Of a DNA stretch of 64,000 bases, positions 28,011 through 37,889 are shown piece by piece (position 1 is the first letter of the stretch; each line of letters opens with the position of its first letter). Location of the stretch: contig NZ_PNYA01000034.1 of NCBI RefSeq assembly GCF_002879885.1, forward strand, positions 18,920 through 82,919, written 5' to 3'. The notes under the pieces are model-generated. The model was given only the letters and a program-made list of their open reading frames with translations. It was not told where the DNA came from and made no database searches. Both the position numbers and the translations under genes were made by a program. This DNA comes from Trinickia dabaoshanensis (GTDB taxonomy: Bacteria > Pseudomonadota > Gammaproteobacteria > Burkholderiales > Burkholderiaceae).

Positions 28011-28275
28011 CGCCGTCTGCCTGTTTCCAACCCCGTTCAGAAGCTTGGGGGGAGGTCGCCGCGACCGGTTGCTGATCGGCTTCCCGTGCCCAGTTTGGGC
28101 CGCCCGCCGCCCACCATCCATCGCTTTCACGCGGCTTAGCTTGTCAGGGCAGCGCGCCGTTAGGCGCATGTCTCGGCTTGCTAGGAACGGCGAGAAAAGC
28201 GGCGGTGTCTACCTTTCCTGTTAGGCCCGACCCAGGCTTGAACCCCGAATTTAAGCGTTTTAGGAGTGCTCTCAT

Positions 28276-28509
28276 ATGGCACGCGTATGCCAAGTAACTG
28301 GGAAAGCGCCGATGAGCGGCAACAACGTTTCCCACGCGAACAACAAGACGAAGCGGCGCTTCTTGCCGAATCTGCAATACCGCCGTTTCTGGGTGGAAAG
28401 CGAAAACCGTTTCGTGCGTCTGCGCGTTTCGAACGCCGGTCTGCGCCTCATCGATAAGAACGGCATCGATACCGTGCTCGCCGATCTGCGCGCACGCGGC
28501 GAAATCTAA
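28276..28509 (+). CDS. rpmB: 50S ribosomal protein L28
   Basis: A 77-residue basic protein with the L28 opening [20 protein letters not shown], then [20 protein letters not shown], and the C-terminal [17 protein letters not shown]. Part of the large ribosomal subunit near the exit region. First gene of the rpmB-rpmG operon, as in most proteobacteria. Ribosome site TAGGAG lies just before the ATG. Confidence 0.98.
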   Translation: MARVCQVTGKAPMSGNNVSHANNKTKRRFLPNLQYRRFWVESENRFVRLRVSNAGLRLIDKNGIDTVLADLRARGEI

Positions 28510-28519
28510 GGAGTAAGTC

Positions 28520-28687
28520 ATGGCCAAAGGCGCACGCGACAAGATCAAGCTGGAGTCGACCGCAGGCACGGGTCACTTCTACACGACCACGAAGAACAAG
28601 CGCAACATGCCGGAAAAGATGGAGATCATGAAGTTCGATCCCGTCGTCCGCAAGCACGTGGCGTACAAGGAAACGAAGATCAAGTAA
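28520..28687 (+). CDS. rpmG: 50S ribosomal protein L33
   Basis: A 55-residue protein beginning [20 protein letters not shown] and ending YKETKIK. It contains the family core [20 protein letters not shown]. It lacks the zinc-binding cysteines of the C+ form of L33, so it is the zinc-independent type. Lies ten bases after rpmB with AAGGAG between them, and is followed by a strong terminator. Confidence 0.97.
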   Translation: MAKGARDKIKLESTAGTGHFYTTTKNKRNMPEKMEIMKFDPVVRKHVAYKETKIK

Positions 28688-28714
28688 TCGGTTCCCTTCG
28701 AGCTCGAAGACACT

Positions 28715-28742
28715 AAAAGCCCCGCCTCGTGCGGGGCTTTTT
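28715..28742 (+). terminator. Intrinsic terminator of rpmB-rpmG
   Basis: GCCCCGC and GCGGGGC form a seven-base-pair stem around a five-base loop, preceded by four A and followed by five T, 28 bases after the rpmG stop. Confidence 0.92.
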
Positions 28743-28852
28743 GCGTCGTGCTCTACCCCTTCCGTGCCGGCGCGCGGTATCCTCCCTCGTTTACCCGCGC
28801 AACTTTTACATCGCGGCGGGCGCAAGCGAGATCGGGGACAGAGGATTTGCAC

Positions 28853-30451
28853 ATGAATTTCGACGTCGTAATCGTAGGCAGCGGGCTCGCGGGGCTAACC
28901 GTCGCGCTGAATTTGGCTGAAAAACGGCGCGTCGCCGTCATCGCCAAGCGATCGATGATGGAGGGCGCGAGCGATTGGGCGCAAGGCGGGATCGCCGCCG
29001 TGCTCGATTCGGCGGACAGCGTCGAAAATCATGTCAGCGATACGCTGATCGCCGGCGGCGGCCTTTGCGACGAAGGCGCCACGCGCTTCATCGTCGAAAA
29101 CGGCCGCACCGCCATCGAATGGCTGATCGCGCAAGGCGTGCCGTTCACACGCGACGATGCCGCCGAGCTCGGCTTCCATCTGACGCGGGAAGGCGGCCAC
29201 AGCCATCGGCGCATCATTCACGCGGCCGACGCCACGGGCCACGCCGTCGTCGCCACGCTCTCGGAGCGCGTGCGCGCCCACCCGAACATCACACTGCTCG
29301 AAGACCATTACGCGATCGACCTCATCACGTCGGATCGCCTCGGCTTGCCCGGCCGGCGCTGCCATGGCCTTTACGCGCTCGATTTGGCCAACGGCCGCAC
29401 GGTCACGCTACAGGCACCGCATACGATCCTCGCGACAGGCGGGGCCGGCAAGGTCTACTTGTACACGACGAACCCCGACACGGCCACCGGCGACGGGATC
29501 GCCATGGCGTGGCGCGCGGGCTGCCGCGTTTCGAACATGGAGTTCATCCAGTTCCACCCGACGTGCCTGTTCCACCCCTACGCCAAATCCTTCCTGATCA
29601 CCGAAGCGGTACGCGGAGAAGGCGGCAAGCTCCTGTTGCCCGACGGCACCCGCTTCATGCCCGCGCACGACGAGCGGGCCGAACTCGCGCCGCGCGACAT
29701 CGTCGCGCGCGCGATCGACTTCGAGATCAAGAAACGCGGTATCGATTGCGTCTACCTCGATATCAGTCATCAACCGGCCGAGTTCCTGCGCGAGCATTTT
29801 CCGACGATCCTTGCCCGTTGCCTCGAATTCGGCATCGATATCACAAAGGACCCGATTCCCGTCGTGCCGGCCGCGCACTACACATGCGGCGGCGTCGTGA
29901 CCGACCTGGCCGGGCGTACCGACCTGGCCGGCTTGTACGCGGTGGGCGAAACGTCGTGCACGGGCCTGCACGGCGCCAATCGCCTCGCCAGCAATTCGTT
30001 GCTCGAGTGTCTCGTCATCGGACGCTCCGCGGCGGAAGCGATCGAGGCCGAAGGTTTCGATGCCGGCGCCCACGCGCCGCTGCCCGATTGGGACGAAAGC
30101 CGCGTCTCCGATCCCGATGAGGAAGTCGTCGTGGCCCACAACTGGGACGAACTGCGCCGGCTCATGTGGAATTACGTCGGTATCGTGCGGACCGATAAAC
30201 GCCTCGCGCGCGCCAAGCACCGCATCGCGATGCTGCGCGACGAAATTCAGGAGTACTACGCGAATTTCAAGGTGAGCCGCGATCTGCTCGAACTGCGCAA
30301 TCTCGTCGACGTCGCGTCCCTGATCGTCGATAGCGCTCGCTCGCGCCGGGAAAGCCGCGGTCTGCATTTCTCGCGCGATTGGCCGTCGGCGCTCCCCAAG
30401 GCGCTGCCGACCGTGCTCTCGCCCGAGCGAGTACGCAACCGGAAGATCTGA
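28853..30451 (+). CDS. nadB: L-aspartate oxidase
   Basis: A 532-residue FAD enzyme that oxidises aspartate to iminoaspartate, the first step of NAD synthesis. The FAD motif is [19 protein letters not shown] at the N-terminus; further features are [20 protein letters not shown]-like [22 protein letters not shown], and the active-site arginine region [16 protein letters not shown] at 28853 gives the family start MNFDVVIVG. It is convergent with nadC-nadA, so the three NAD genes are adjacent but not in one operon. Confidence 0.96.
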   Translation: MNFDVVIVGSGLAGLTVALNLAEKRRVAVIAKRSMMEGASDWAQGGIAAVLDSADSVENHVSDTLIAGGGLCDEGATRFIVENGRTAIEWLIAQGVPFTRDDAAELGFHLTREGGHSHRRIIHAADATGHAVVATLSERVRAHPNITLLEDHYAIDLITSDRLGLPGRRCHGLYALDLANGRTVTLQAPHTILATGGAGKVYLYTTNPDTATGDGIAMAWRAGCRVSNMEFIQFHPTCLFHPYAKSFLITEAVRGEGGKLLLPDGTRFMPAHDERAELAPRDIVARAIDFEIKKRGIDCVYLDISHQPAEFLREHFPTILARCLEFGIDITKDPIPVVPAAHYTCGGVVTDLAGRTDLAGLYAVGETSCTGLHGANRLASNSLLECLVIGRSAAEAIEAEGFDAGAHAPLPDWDESRVSDPDEEVVVAHNWDELRRLMWNYVGIVRTDKRLARAKHRIAMLRDEIQEYYANFKVSRDLLELRNLVDVASLIVDSARSRRESRGLHFSRDWPSALPKALPTVLSPERVRNRKI

Positions 30452-30488
30452 TCGAGGATCGAGCCCGCGCCGCCGGCTCGCAAACGCG

Positions 30489-31391
30489 CTAGATCAAGCG
30501 CATCGAGTAGTCGGTGGCGCGCACGTCTTTCGTCAGCGCGCCGATCGAAATGCGATCGACTCCCGTCTCGGCGATCGTGCGCACGGTGTCGAAACTGACG
30601 CCGCCCGATACCTCGAGCAGGGCTCGCCCCGCCGTTAGCTTGACGGCATCGCGCATCGCCTCGAACGAGAAGTTATCGAGCAAGATCGATTCGGCTCGGT
30701 GGGCCAGCGCCGTCTCCAATTGCTCGATCGTTTCCACCTCGATCTGAATCGGCACGCCCGCGTCGAGCGCATAGGCCGCGTCCAAGGCCGCCCCCACCCC
30801 GCCGGCTGCGGCGATATGGTTTTCCTTGATCAAAATGCCGTCGTACAACGCCAGGCGCTGGTTCGCGCCGCCGCCCACGCGCACCGCGTACTTTTGCGCC
30901 AGGCGCAGCCCGGGCAGCGTCTTGCGCGTATCGAGAATATGGGCCCGGGTGCCCGTGACGGCGTCCACATAGCGGCGCGTCGCCGTGGCCACGCCCGAGA
31001 GCAACTGCAGGAAGTTCAGGCCGTTGCGCTCGGCCGTCAGCAGCGAGCGCGCGGGCCCGCGCAGGAAACAGACCGCCGAATCGGCGGTCATGAGATCGCC
31101 TTCGCGATAACGCCAATCGATCTCGATCGATGCGTCGACCTGCCGCATGACGGCGACGAACCAGGGCACTCCGCAGAGCACCGCCTCCTCGCGCACGAGA
31201 ATGCGCGCCTCGCGAATCGAATCGGCCGGGACGAGCCGCCCCGTGCGGTCGCCGTCGCCGACGTCTTCCGCGAGCGCATCGGCGACATTGCGGGCGAGCG
31301 CCGCATCGAACGCCGCGCCGTAGCGCGAGCGGACTTCGGCGAAAAGCGGCGAGACGGCGTCCGCCACACGCGTTGCTTGTTGCTCGGTCAT
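30489..31391 (-). CDS. nadC: Nicotinate-nucleotide pyrophosphorylase (carboxylating)
   Basis: A 300-residue quinolinate phosphoribosyltransferase, third step of de novo NAD synthesis. Motifs include AEDVGDGDRTGRL, ERNGLNFLQLLSGVAT, ILDTRKTLPGLRLAQKYAVR, GGGANQRLALYDGILIKENH and EVSGGVSFDTVR. ATG at 31391 gives MTEQQATRVAD; the long upstream open frame overlaps nadA in part and is Arg-rich, so it is not used. Downstream of nadA, with an 85-base gap, on the same strand. Confidence 0.96.
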   Translation of the reverse strand: MTEQQATRVADAVSPLFAEVRSRYGAAFDAALARNVADALAEDVGDGDRTGRLVPADSIREARILVREEAVLCGVPWFVAVMRQVDASIEIDWRYREGDLMTADSAVCFLRGPARSLLTAERNGLNFLQLLSGVATATRRYVDAVTGTRAHILDTRKTLPGLRLAQKYAVRVGGGANQRLALYDGILIKENHIAAAGGVGAALDAAYALDAGVPIQIEVETIEQLETALAHRAESILLDNFSFEAMRDAVKLTAGRALLEVSGGVSFDTVRTIAETGVDRISIGALTKDVRATDYSMRLI

Positions 31392-31476
31392 AGGGTCAAG
31401 TGATCCTTTGCGCCTTTCGCGGCCACGCGGGCGGCCACGGCGCACGAATGGGGGGACTGCGGAAAAAGGCGTCTCG

Positions 31477-32610
31477 TCAGGCCGGGCCGACGTTCGCGAA
31501 CAGCGCCGTATCGCGAGCCAAATCGCCGCTCGTACGAACGCGCTTCTTATGCTCGGCCGCGAATGCCAGCATCCGATCGATCGGCACACGCGCACGCTCG
31601 CCCATGCCGGCGTCTACGAAGATCTCGTTATGGCCGCGCTCGAGCACGTCGACCAAGTTGGCCAGCCCGTTCATCGCCATCCACGGGCAATGCGCGCAAC
31701 TCTTGCACGTCGCGCTGTTGCCCGCGGTGGGAGCCGCGATAAACGTCTTGCCGGGAGCGGCGAGGCGCATCTTGTGCAAGATACCGAGATCGGTCGCGAC
31801 GATGAAGTGGGTCGCGTCCAAACGCGTGGCCGCGTCGATCAGTTGCGTCGTCGAACCGACCACGTCGGCCTGCGAAACGACGCCCGCCGGCGATTCGGGA
31901 TGCACGAGGACCTTGGCGCCCGGATATTCGGCGCGCAACAAATCGAGCTCGATGCCCTTGAACTCGTCGTGAACGAGGCACGAGCCCTGCCAGAGCAGCA
32001 TATCGGCACCCGTTTGCTTCTGGATATACGTGCCGAGGTGGCGATCCGGCGCCCACAGGATTTTTTCGCCGCGCGCATGCAAATGCTTCACGATTTCCAA
32101 ACCGATCGACGACGTGACCATCCAATCGGCGCGCGCCTTCACGGCAGCGCTCGTATTGGCATAGACCACGACGGTGCGATCGGGATGAGCGTCGCAAAAA
32201 GCGGAAAATTCATCGGCGGGGCAGCCCAGATCGAGCGAGCACGTCGCGTCGAGATCGGGCATCAAGATACGCTTGCCGGGGCTCAGAATCTTGGCCGTCT
32301 CGCCCATGAAGCGAACGCCCGCCACGACGAGCGTTTGCGCCTCGTGGTCACGGCCGAAGCGAGCCATCTCGAGCGAATCGGCTACGCAGCCACCCGTTTC
32401 GTCGGCCAACTCCTGCAACTCGGCGTCGACGTAGTAATGCGCGACGAGCACGGCTTTTTCGCGGACGAGCAACTCGCGCACACGCGCCTTGAGCCGCGCG
32501 CGCTCTTCGGGCGCCGGCGCCGGCGGCACCTTGGCCCATGCGTGGCCGACGCCGCACACGGCGCCGCCCTGCGGCTTGTCGAATTCGACGGTTTTGATGG
32601 CCGGATCCAT
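31477..32610 (-). CDS. nadA: Quinolinate synthase
   Basis: A 377-residue 4Fe-4S enzyme that condenses iminoaspartate with dihydroxyacetone phosphate to quinolinate. Three cluster cysteines are expected: one in [15 protein letters not shown], one in [11 protein letters not shown], and one in [38 protein letters not shown] and VCFADMCA-like features at the N-terminus fit the NadA fold. The ATG at 32610 is six bases after GGAGA; a GTG four codons earlier lies on top of that ribosome site and is less likely. Confidence 0.95.
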   Translation of the reverse strand: MDPAIKTVEFDKPQGGAVCGVGHAWAKVPPAPAPEERARLKARVRELLVREKAVLVAHYYVDAELQELADETGGCVADSLEMARFGRDHEAQTLVVAGVRFMGETAKILSPGKRILMPDLDATCSLDLGCPADEFSAFCDAHPDRTVVVYANTSAAVKARADWMVTSSIGLEIVKHLHARGEKILWAPDRHLGTYIQKQTGADMLLWQGSCLVHDEFKGIELDLLRAEYPGAKVLVHPESPAGVVSQADVVGSTTQLIDAATRLDATHFIVATDLGILHKMRLAAPGKTFIAAPTAGNSATCKSCAHCPWMAMNGLANLVDVLERGHNEIFVDAGMGERARVPIDRMLAFAAEHKKRVRTSGDLARDTALFANVGPA

Positions 32611-32690
32611 CGTGTTCTCCACTAGTGCGCCTGGCGGCGTGGGCCTCTCGCCTGACGATCGAGATGAGCGGAGTGCATAACGAGGGCCCC

Positions 32691-32723
32691 AAAAAGCAAC
32701 ACCCCGCCAGACGCGGGGTGTGT
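32691..32723 (-). terminator. Intrinsic terminator of the desaturase gene
   Basis: Read on the reverse strand, ACACCCCGC and GCGGGGTGT pair around a five-base loop, followed by TGCTTTTT. It lies just after the desaturase stop and upstream of nadA. Confidence 0.85.
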
Positions 32724-32763
32724 GACGTACCGAAATTTTAAAGGATTTCGCGTTTAGCCGTGC

Positions 32764-33987
32764 TCAGGCGTACCGGCGCAAGCGCATCGCGAATTCCTGC
32801 AGCGCCTTGATGCCGCTTTGCTCGGCCCGATGGCACCAATCTTGAAGTTGCACGAGCAATTGCTCGCGCGAAGCGTTCGAGCGTTCCCAGATCGCGCTCA
32901 GATCGTTGCGCAACTCGATGAACGTCCGCAGCGTCTGGCTATCCGCGAAGATCTCGGGAAGCTGGCGCTTTTGCGGCTCGTCGAGGCCCGCCTCCTCTTT
33001 GTGGAACCAGTTGCGTGCACCGCGCATCAGTTGGTACTTCTCGCGCGAGCCGATTTCCTTCAAACGCGCGAGCTCCTGACGATAGGCACGCTTGACCGTC
33101 TTGGCGTAACGCGCCATAACTTCGTAGCGGTTGCTCAGCACGGCTTGCAGCGTCTCTTGATCGAGCACGAGCTTGCGGTCGGCGAGCCGCGGCGTGGGCG
33201 CGACCTTCTTGACCTTCGCAAGTCCGACGGCCGACATCATGCGGATGTACATCCAACCGATATCGAATTCGTACCACTTGTTCGAGAGCTTCGCCGACGT
33301 CGCGAACGTGTGGTGATTGTTATGCAACTCTTCCCCGCCGATGATGATGCCCCACGGGAAGATGTTCGTGCTCGCGTCGGCCGAATTGAAATTGCGGTAG
33401 CCCCAGAAGTGCGCGAGCCCGTTGACGACGCCCGCCGCCCAAAACGGAATCCACACCATCTGCACGGCCCAGACGGACAAGCCGACCACGCCGAACAGCG
33501 CCACGTCGATCACCATCATGATGCTCACGCCGAGGATCGGATAGCGCGTGTAGACGTTGCGCTCCATCCAGTCGTTCGGCGTACCGTGCCCGAAACGGCG
33601 CAGCGTTTCTTCGTTCTTCGCTTCGGCGCGATACAGTTCGGCGCCTTCGAGCAGCACCTTCCAGATACCGCGCGTTTGCGGGCTATGCGGATCTTCCTCG
33701 GTCTCGCATTTCGCGTGGTGCTTGCGGTGGATCGACGCCCACTGGCCCGTGAGCATGCCCGTCGTCATCCAAAGCCAGAGACGGAAGAAGTGGCTTGCGG
33801 CCGGATGCAGATCCAGCGCGCGGTGCGCTTGGCAGCGATGGAGATAAACCGTGACGCCGATAATCGTCACGTGCGTGACGGCAAGGGCGAACAATACGAT
33901 TTGCCACCAAGAAAAGCGAAGGAAACCGTGTGCAAGAAAATCGAGAAGGGAGTTCAGCAAGGCGTTGTACCTGTATTGCGACGACAC
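32764..33987 (-). CDS. Acyl-CoA/acyl-lipid delta-9 fatty acid desaturase
   Basis: A 407-residue membrane di-iron desaturase that introduces a double bond in fatty acyl chains. The three histidine boxes are HRCQAHRALDLH, SIHRKHHAKCETEEDPHS and EELHNNHHTFATSAK; hydrophobic pairs of helices lie between them. The C-terminal 150 residues form a charged helical extension (AYRQELARLKEIGSREKYQL onward) that is not part of the catalytic core. The start is uncertain: GTG at 33987 is the first possibility, and a TTG at 33966 (LLNSLLDFLAHGF) is also reasonable. It is expected to adjust membrane fluidity in the cold. Confidence 0.9.
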   Translation of the reverse strand: MSSQYRYNALLNSLLDFLAHGFLRFSWWQIVLFALAVTHVTIIGVTVYLHRCQAHRALDLHPAASHFFRLWLWMTTGMLTGQWASIHRKHHAKCETEEDPHSPQTRGIWKVLLEGAELYRAEAKNEETLRRFGHGTPNDWMERNVYTRYPILGVSIMMVIDVALFGVVGLSVWAVQMVWIPFWAAGVVNGLAHFWGYRNFNSADASTNIFPWGIIIGGEELHNNHHTFATSAKLSNKWYEFDIGWMYIRMMSAVGLAKVKKVAPTPRLADRKLVLDQETLQAVLSNRYEVMARYAKTVKRAYRQELARLKEIGSREKYQLMRGARNWFHKEEAGLDEPQKRQLPEIFADSQTLRTFIELRNDLSAIWERSNASREQLLVQLQDWCHRAEQSGIKALQEFAMRLRRYA

Positions 33988-34195
33988 CCAGCTCGGTTGC
34001 GGGCGTCAAAAAGTTGAAAGCTGGCTTTCAGACCTGCTCGGCATTCTACTTCAACCGCCGCAAGTAGTTGTAACAAATGAGGTTTTACCCCGATGCGCGA
34101 CCGCAACGGGCGCCAGGTTTATCCCGATTTACGGCTTGCGCGCGGGCGCTGCGGCCGATCGACGCAGCGACGATCGAGCACCCCATGCGCACCTC

Positions 34196-35596
34196 TCATG
34201 CATCGGCAGCCAACGCCGTGCCCGCTCCAGCGGGCGGCTCGCCGGGCGGCATCGGAGCGTTGGCCCCTTCCCGCCCTATTTCGACGGCGCCGCCGACGGC
34301 CGTCGGCAACCCGCCGACGATATGAATATCGCGCCGGCTGAACGGAATCGAAATCCCGTTTTCGTTGAACAGCCGCCAGATGTTGCGGTTGATCGTCGAG
34401 CGTGTGCCGGCCGTCCCTTTGGCGGCCTCCTCGATCCAAAACCCGAGTTCGAGGTTGATGCCGTCGGCCCCGAAGCCGGCCAGGTAGGCGGCCGGCGCGG
34501 GGTCCGTCACCACGCGCTCGACACCCTGCGCCGCTTCGACGAGCAGCGCCAGCGCCCGATCGAGATCGGATGTGTAGGCGATCTGGACGACTGCCTTGGC
34601 ATAGCCGCGCGTGAGGTACGACGAATGGTTTTGCACGACGTCGGTCACGAGCTTTTCGTTCGGGATCAGCGTCTCGATACCGTCGAGGCCGCGCACCGTG
34701 GTGTAGCGCGTGCGGATTTCGGTGACTTGCCCTTGCAGCCCCGCGACGTTGATCGTGTCGCCGATGCGCAGCGACCGGTCGATCAGGATGATGAAGCCCG
34801 ACACGTAATTGCTCGCGATCTTTTGCAAGCTGAAGCCGAGCCCGACGCCGAGCGCGCCGCCGAACACGCCCAGCACCGTGATGTCGATACCGACGAGCGA
34901 GAAACTCACGAGCAATGCCGCGAGCACGAAGAGCGCCCGCCCGAGGCGCGAAAGCACGACTCGCAGGTTCGCGTCGATCGAGTACGCGCGCATCACGCGA
35001 TCCTCGTACACGGAACCGAGCCAAAGCGCCGCGATGACGGTGGCGCCGACCCACATGAGCCCGGTCGTGAGCGAGAGCAGCGTCATGTGCGCCGTGCCGA
35101 CGCGAAAGTGCACCGACGCCATCCAGCGCAACACCTCGTCCTGGATGCCGAGCACGGTGACGACCATGCCGATCCATACGAGGAACGAGACGAGTTTCTC
35201 GGTGATCGAGAGCCAAGCATGCGCCTGCCCCGATCGAGCAAACACGCGGCGCGCGATGAAAAAAACGATATAGATCAACGCGATGCCGATGAGCGGCACG
35301 AGGGCCAGCTCGAGCAGCGACGTGGACATGTACTCGTCGAGGACCGTCTGCGCGATCCAAACGAGCGCGCCGCCCAGGAGCGGGAATAGCGCCTTGTGCA
35401 GGCTTTCGGCGCCGAAGCGGGCCGTCTGGTGCCGGGCTTGCCGGTGAGAATCGAGCTTGCGGCGCAAGAGCCGGGCGAAGATCCATGCGAACAGCAACGT
35501 GCCGACGAGTGTGGCGGCCTGCCAGATCATCACCGGCTCGCCGTAATCGCGGACGATGCCCGCGAGCATATGGGAAAGGATTCGGTTCTGTGTCAT
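34196..35596 (-). CDS. MscS-family mechanosensitive ion channel
   Basis: A 466-residue inner-membrane channel. Several N-terminal hydrophobic helices precede the pore helix region GVFGGALGVGLGFSLQKIAS, followed by the MscS beta domain (GFIILIDRSLRIGDTINVAG, GIETLIPNEKLVTDVVQNHS) and the cytoplasmic cage. The Gly/Ala-rich pore helix and length match the larger multi-helix MscS paralogues. ATG at 35596 is preferred over a GTG three codons earlier. The last residues are a Pro/Gly/Ala-rich tail. Probably protects against osmotic down-shock. Confidence 0.92.
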   Translation of the reverse strand: MTQNRILSHMLAGIVRDYGEPVMIWQAATLVGTLLFAWIFARLLRRKLDSHRQARHQTARFGAESLHKALFPLLGGALVWIAQTVLDEYMSTSLLELALVPLIGIALIYIVFFIARRVFARSGQAHAWLSITEKLVSFLVWIGMVVTVLGIQDEVLRWMASVHFRVGTAHMTLLSLTTGLMWVGATVIAALWLGSVYEDRVMRAYSIDANLRVVLSRLGRALFVLAALLVSFSLVGIDITVLGVFGGALGVGLGFSLQKIASNYVSGFIILIDRSLRIGDTINVAGLQGQVTEIRTRYTTVRGLDGIETLIPNEKLVTDVVQNHSSYLTRGYAKAVVQIAYTSDLDRALALLVEAAQGVERVVTDPAPAAYLAGFGADGINLELGFWIEEAAKGTAGTRSTINRNIWRLFNENGISIPFSRRDIHIVGGLPTAVGGAVEIGREGANAPMPPGEPPAGAGTALAADA

Positions 35597-35608
35597 CGGT
35601 TCCACGAG

Positions 35609-35676
35609 GGGCCGGCCGCGCGGCCGGCCCGGAGTCCATCAACGGGCAAGGCCCGCTCGCAAGCCGCGAGCGGGCT
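35609..35676. repeat. Two strong GC hairpins between rsmB and mscS
   Basis: Bases 35609-35630 are a perfect 22-bp palindrome centred on CGCG, and 35652-35676 contain GCCCGCTCG and CGAGCGGGC around a short loop. Neither has a T-run, so they are not classic terminators. They lie between the rsmB stop and the mscS start and could stabilise the 3' end of the purN-rsmB mRNA or slow mscS translation. Confidence 0.6.
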
Positions 35677-35695
35677 GGGGCCGCCGCCGCTCACT

Positions 35696-37093
35696 TCAAG
35701 CGCGGCGCTCGAGGACGGCCGCGAAAAAGCCGTCGGTCGCGTGCCGATGCGGCCAGAGGGACAAATAGTCGCCCATTTCGATCTCGATGCGCTGCTCGGC
35801 CAGCACCTTGCCCGCGGGAATCAGCGTGAAATCGGGATGGTCGGCCAAAAATTGCGTGACGATCGCTTCGTTCTCCGCCTCGAGCATGCTGCACGTCGCA
35901 TAAACGAGCCGGCCGCCCGGCTTCACGAGACGCGCCGCGCTGGCGAGGATCGAGCCCTGCTTGGGCACCAGTTCCTCGACCGAGGCCGGGCTTTGGCGCC
36001 ACTTCAAATCGGGGTTGCGGCGCAACGTGCCGAGACCGCTGCACGGCGCGTCCACCAGCACGCGATCGATCTTGCCGGCCAGCCGTTTGATCTTGGCATC
36101 CTGTTCGCTGTCGATGAGCACGGGGTGCACGTTCGACAAGCCGCTTCGCGCGAGCCGCGGCTTGAGCTTGGCCAAACGACGGTCGGACACGTCGAACGCG
36201 TAAAGCCGCCCCGTCGAGCGCATCGCGGCACCGAGTGCGAGCGTCTTGCCGCCGGCACCGGCGCAGAAGTCGACGACCATCTCCCCACGGCGCGGCGCGA
36301 CGAGCGCGCACAGCAGTTGGCTGCCTTCATCCTGGACTTCGATCCAACCGTCCTCGAACGGCTGGAGCTTGGTCAGCGCGGGCTTGCCCGACACGCGCAC
36401 GCCGAGCGGCGCGAACGGCGTCGCGCCCGCTTCGATCCCCGAGGCCTGCAACGCGTCGAGCACCTGCTCGCGATTGGCCTTGATCGGATTGACCCGCAGG
36501 TCGAGCGGCGCCGGGTAATTTAGCGCCGCCGCGAGTTGCGCGAGTTCCTGCTCGTCGAATCGCTTGGCGAGCGCTTCGACGATCCACTCAGGCAGATTTG
36601 TGCGCACACGCAGCGGCAAACTGGCCGGGTCGATCTTCGAGACGTGCTCGAGCCAAGCCCCCTCGGCCTCGGAGACGAACGGCGCCACGGCCGCGCGGCC
36701 CGCGGTCTGCATCAAACCGAGCAGCGCCAGACGCCGCGTCGGATTGCCGCTGCCGCTTTCGGCCAGGTGAGCGAACTCCATGCGCCGGCGCAGGACCGCG
36801 AACACGGCCTCCGCGATGATTCCACGCTCGGCATGACCGAGCTTCGGATGCGCGCGGAAGAACCGGCTCGTGGCGGCGTCGGCCGGCCCCGTGAATTTCA
36901 GAATCTCGGCCAGCAGCGTCTCCGTTTGACCGATCAAGAAGCCGTGCAGCGCGGAATCGCGTCGGGCCGCGTGCGGTCGCGCCGCGTTCGGTCGGGCCGC
37001 GTTCGGACGAGCCCCGCTCGGGCGGCCGGCGGCGCGATTGTCCTTGGGCGAGCCTTTTGCCGCACCTTTGTCTTTCTTCTTAATGCTTTTCAT
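35696..37093 (-). CDS. rsmB: RsmB-like rRNA (cytosine-C5) methyltransferase
   Basis: A 465-residue SAM-dependent RNA m5C methyltransferase of the RsmB/NOP2 family. The SAM site is VVDFCAGAGGKTLALGAAM, the two catalytic cysteines are in VDAPCSGLGTLRRNPDLKWR and VYATCSMLEAENEAIVTQFL. The N-terminus is basic and repetitive (KGSPKDNRAAGRPSG then three ARPNAARP-like units), probably a flexible RNA-binding tail. ATG at 37093 overlaps the purN stop by four bases (ATGA), so the genes are coupled. The NusB-like N-domain of full RsmB is shortened, so the exact target cytosine is not certain. Confidence 0.88.
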   Translation of the reverse strand: MKSIKKKDKGAAKGSPKDNRAAGRPSGARPNAARPNAARPHAARRDSALHGFLIGQTETLLAEILKFTGPADAATSRFFRAHPKLGHAERGIIAEAVFAVLRRRMEFAHLAESGSGNPTRRLALLGLMQTAGRAAVAPFVSEAEGAWLEHVSKIDPASLPLRVRTNLPEWIVEALAKRFDEQELAQLAAALNYPAPLDLRVNPIKANREQVLDALQASGIEAGATPFAPLGVRVSGKPALTKLQPFEDGWIEVQDEGSQLLCALVAPRRGEMVVDFCAGAGGKTLALGAAMRSTGRLYAFDVSDRRLAKLKPRLARSGLSNVHPVLIDSEQDAKIKRLAGKIDRVLVDAPCSGLGTLRRNPDLKWRQSPASVEELVPKQGSILASAARLVKPGGRLVYATCSMLEAENEAIVTQFLADHPDFTLIPAGKVLAEQRIEIEMGDYLSLWPHRHATDGFFAAVLERRA

Positions 37094-37740
37094 GCGGTCG
37101 TCCCTTCGGTATCCGAGAAAAACCATTGCGGCTCGGGTGGCGTCACCGTGACCCGGAGCCCGGCGAGCGTCAAACGCCCTTCGACGAACCAGCGCACGGC
37201 GCGCGGATAAATGGTGTGCTCGACGGCCAACAGCCGCCGCGCGAGCGAGCCGGCGTCGTCGGCCGCCGTCACCGGAATGGCGCCTTGCACGACGATCGGC
37301 CCATGATCGAGCTCGGGCGTGACGAAATGCACGGTCGCGCCGTGCAGCGTGACGCCGGCCTGCAGCGCGCGTTCGTGCGTGCGCAGCCCGGGAAAGCTCG
37401 GCAGCAGCGACGGATGAATGTTCAGCATCCGGCCCGCATAGCGCCCGACGAAGCTCAGCGTCAGTACGCGCATGAAACCGGCGAGCACGACGAGATCGGG
37501 CGAAAAGCCGTCCACCACGTCGGCCAGTGCCGCGTCGAACGCCTCGCGATCGGCGAAACCGCCATGTTCGACGACGGCCGTCGCAATGCCGTGGGCCGCC
37601 GCGAAGGCGAGCCCGGGCGCGTCGGGCCGGTTCGACACGACCGCCGCGATGCGCGCCGGCCAGCGCTCGCTAGCGCAGGCGCGTACGATGGCTTCCATGT
37701 TGCTGCCGCGCCCGGAAATCAAAATCACGATATTTTTCAT
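37090..37740 (-). CDS. purN: Phosphoribosylglycinamide formyltransferase
   Basis: A 216-residue formyltransferase of purine synthesis, using 10-formyltetrahydrofolate to formylate GAR. Motifs are VILISGRGSNMEAIV, the catalytic stretch MLNIHPSLLPSFPGLRTHER with Asn, His and Pro, and HFVTPELDHGPIVVQGAIPV with the catalytic Asp. First gene of the purN-rsmB pair; divergent from ribF, with 149 bases between the two start codons. Confidence 0.96.
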   Translation of the reverse strand: MKNIVILISGRGSNMEAIVRACASERWPARIAAVVSNRPDAPGLAFAAAHGIATAVVEHGGFADREAFDAALADVVDGFSPDLVVLAGFMRVLTLSFVGRYAGRMLNIHPSLLPSFPGLRTHERALQAGVTLHGATVHFVTPELDHGPIVVQGAIPVTAADDAGSLARRLLAVEHTIYPRAVRWFVEGRLTLAGLRVTVTPPEPQWFFSDTEGTTA

Positions 37741-37889
37741 CCAGCGATTTTATCACCCGGGGGGCCCGCTAAAGCCTCGCGCCGCCGCGCGCGGCCCCGA
37801 GCGTTTATAATCTTTTGCTTTGCGGCATTTGCCGCACGCCCATCGATGAATGGCTTCGCGGCCTGGCGCCGCCCACCCCAACGGCTATC

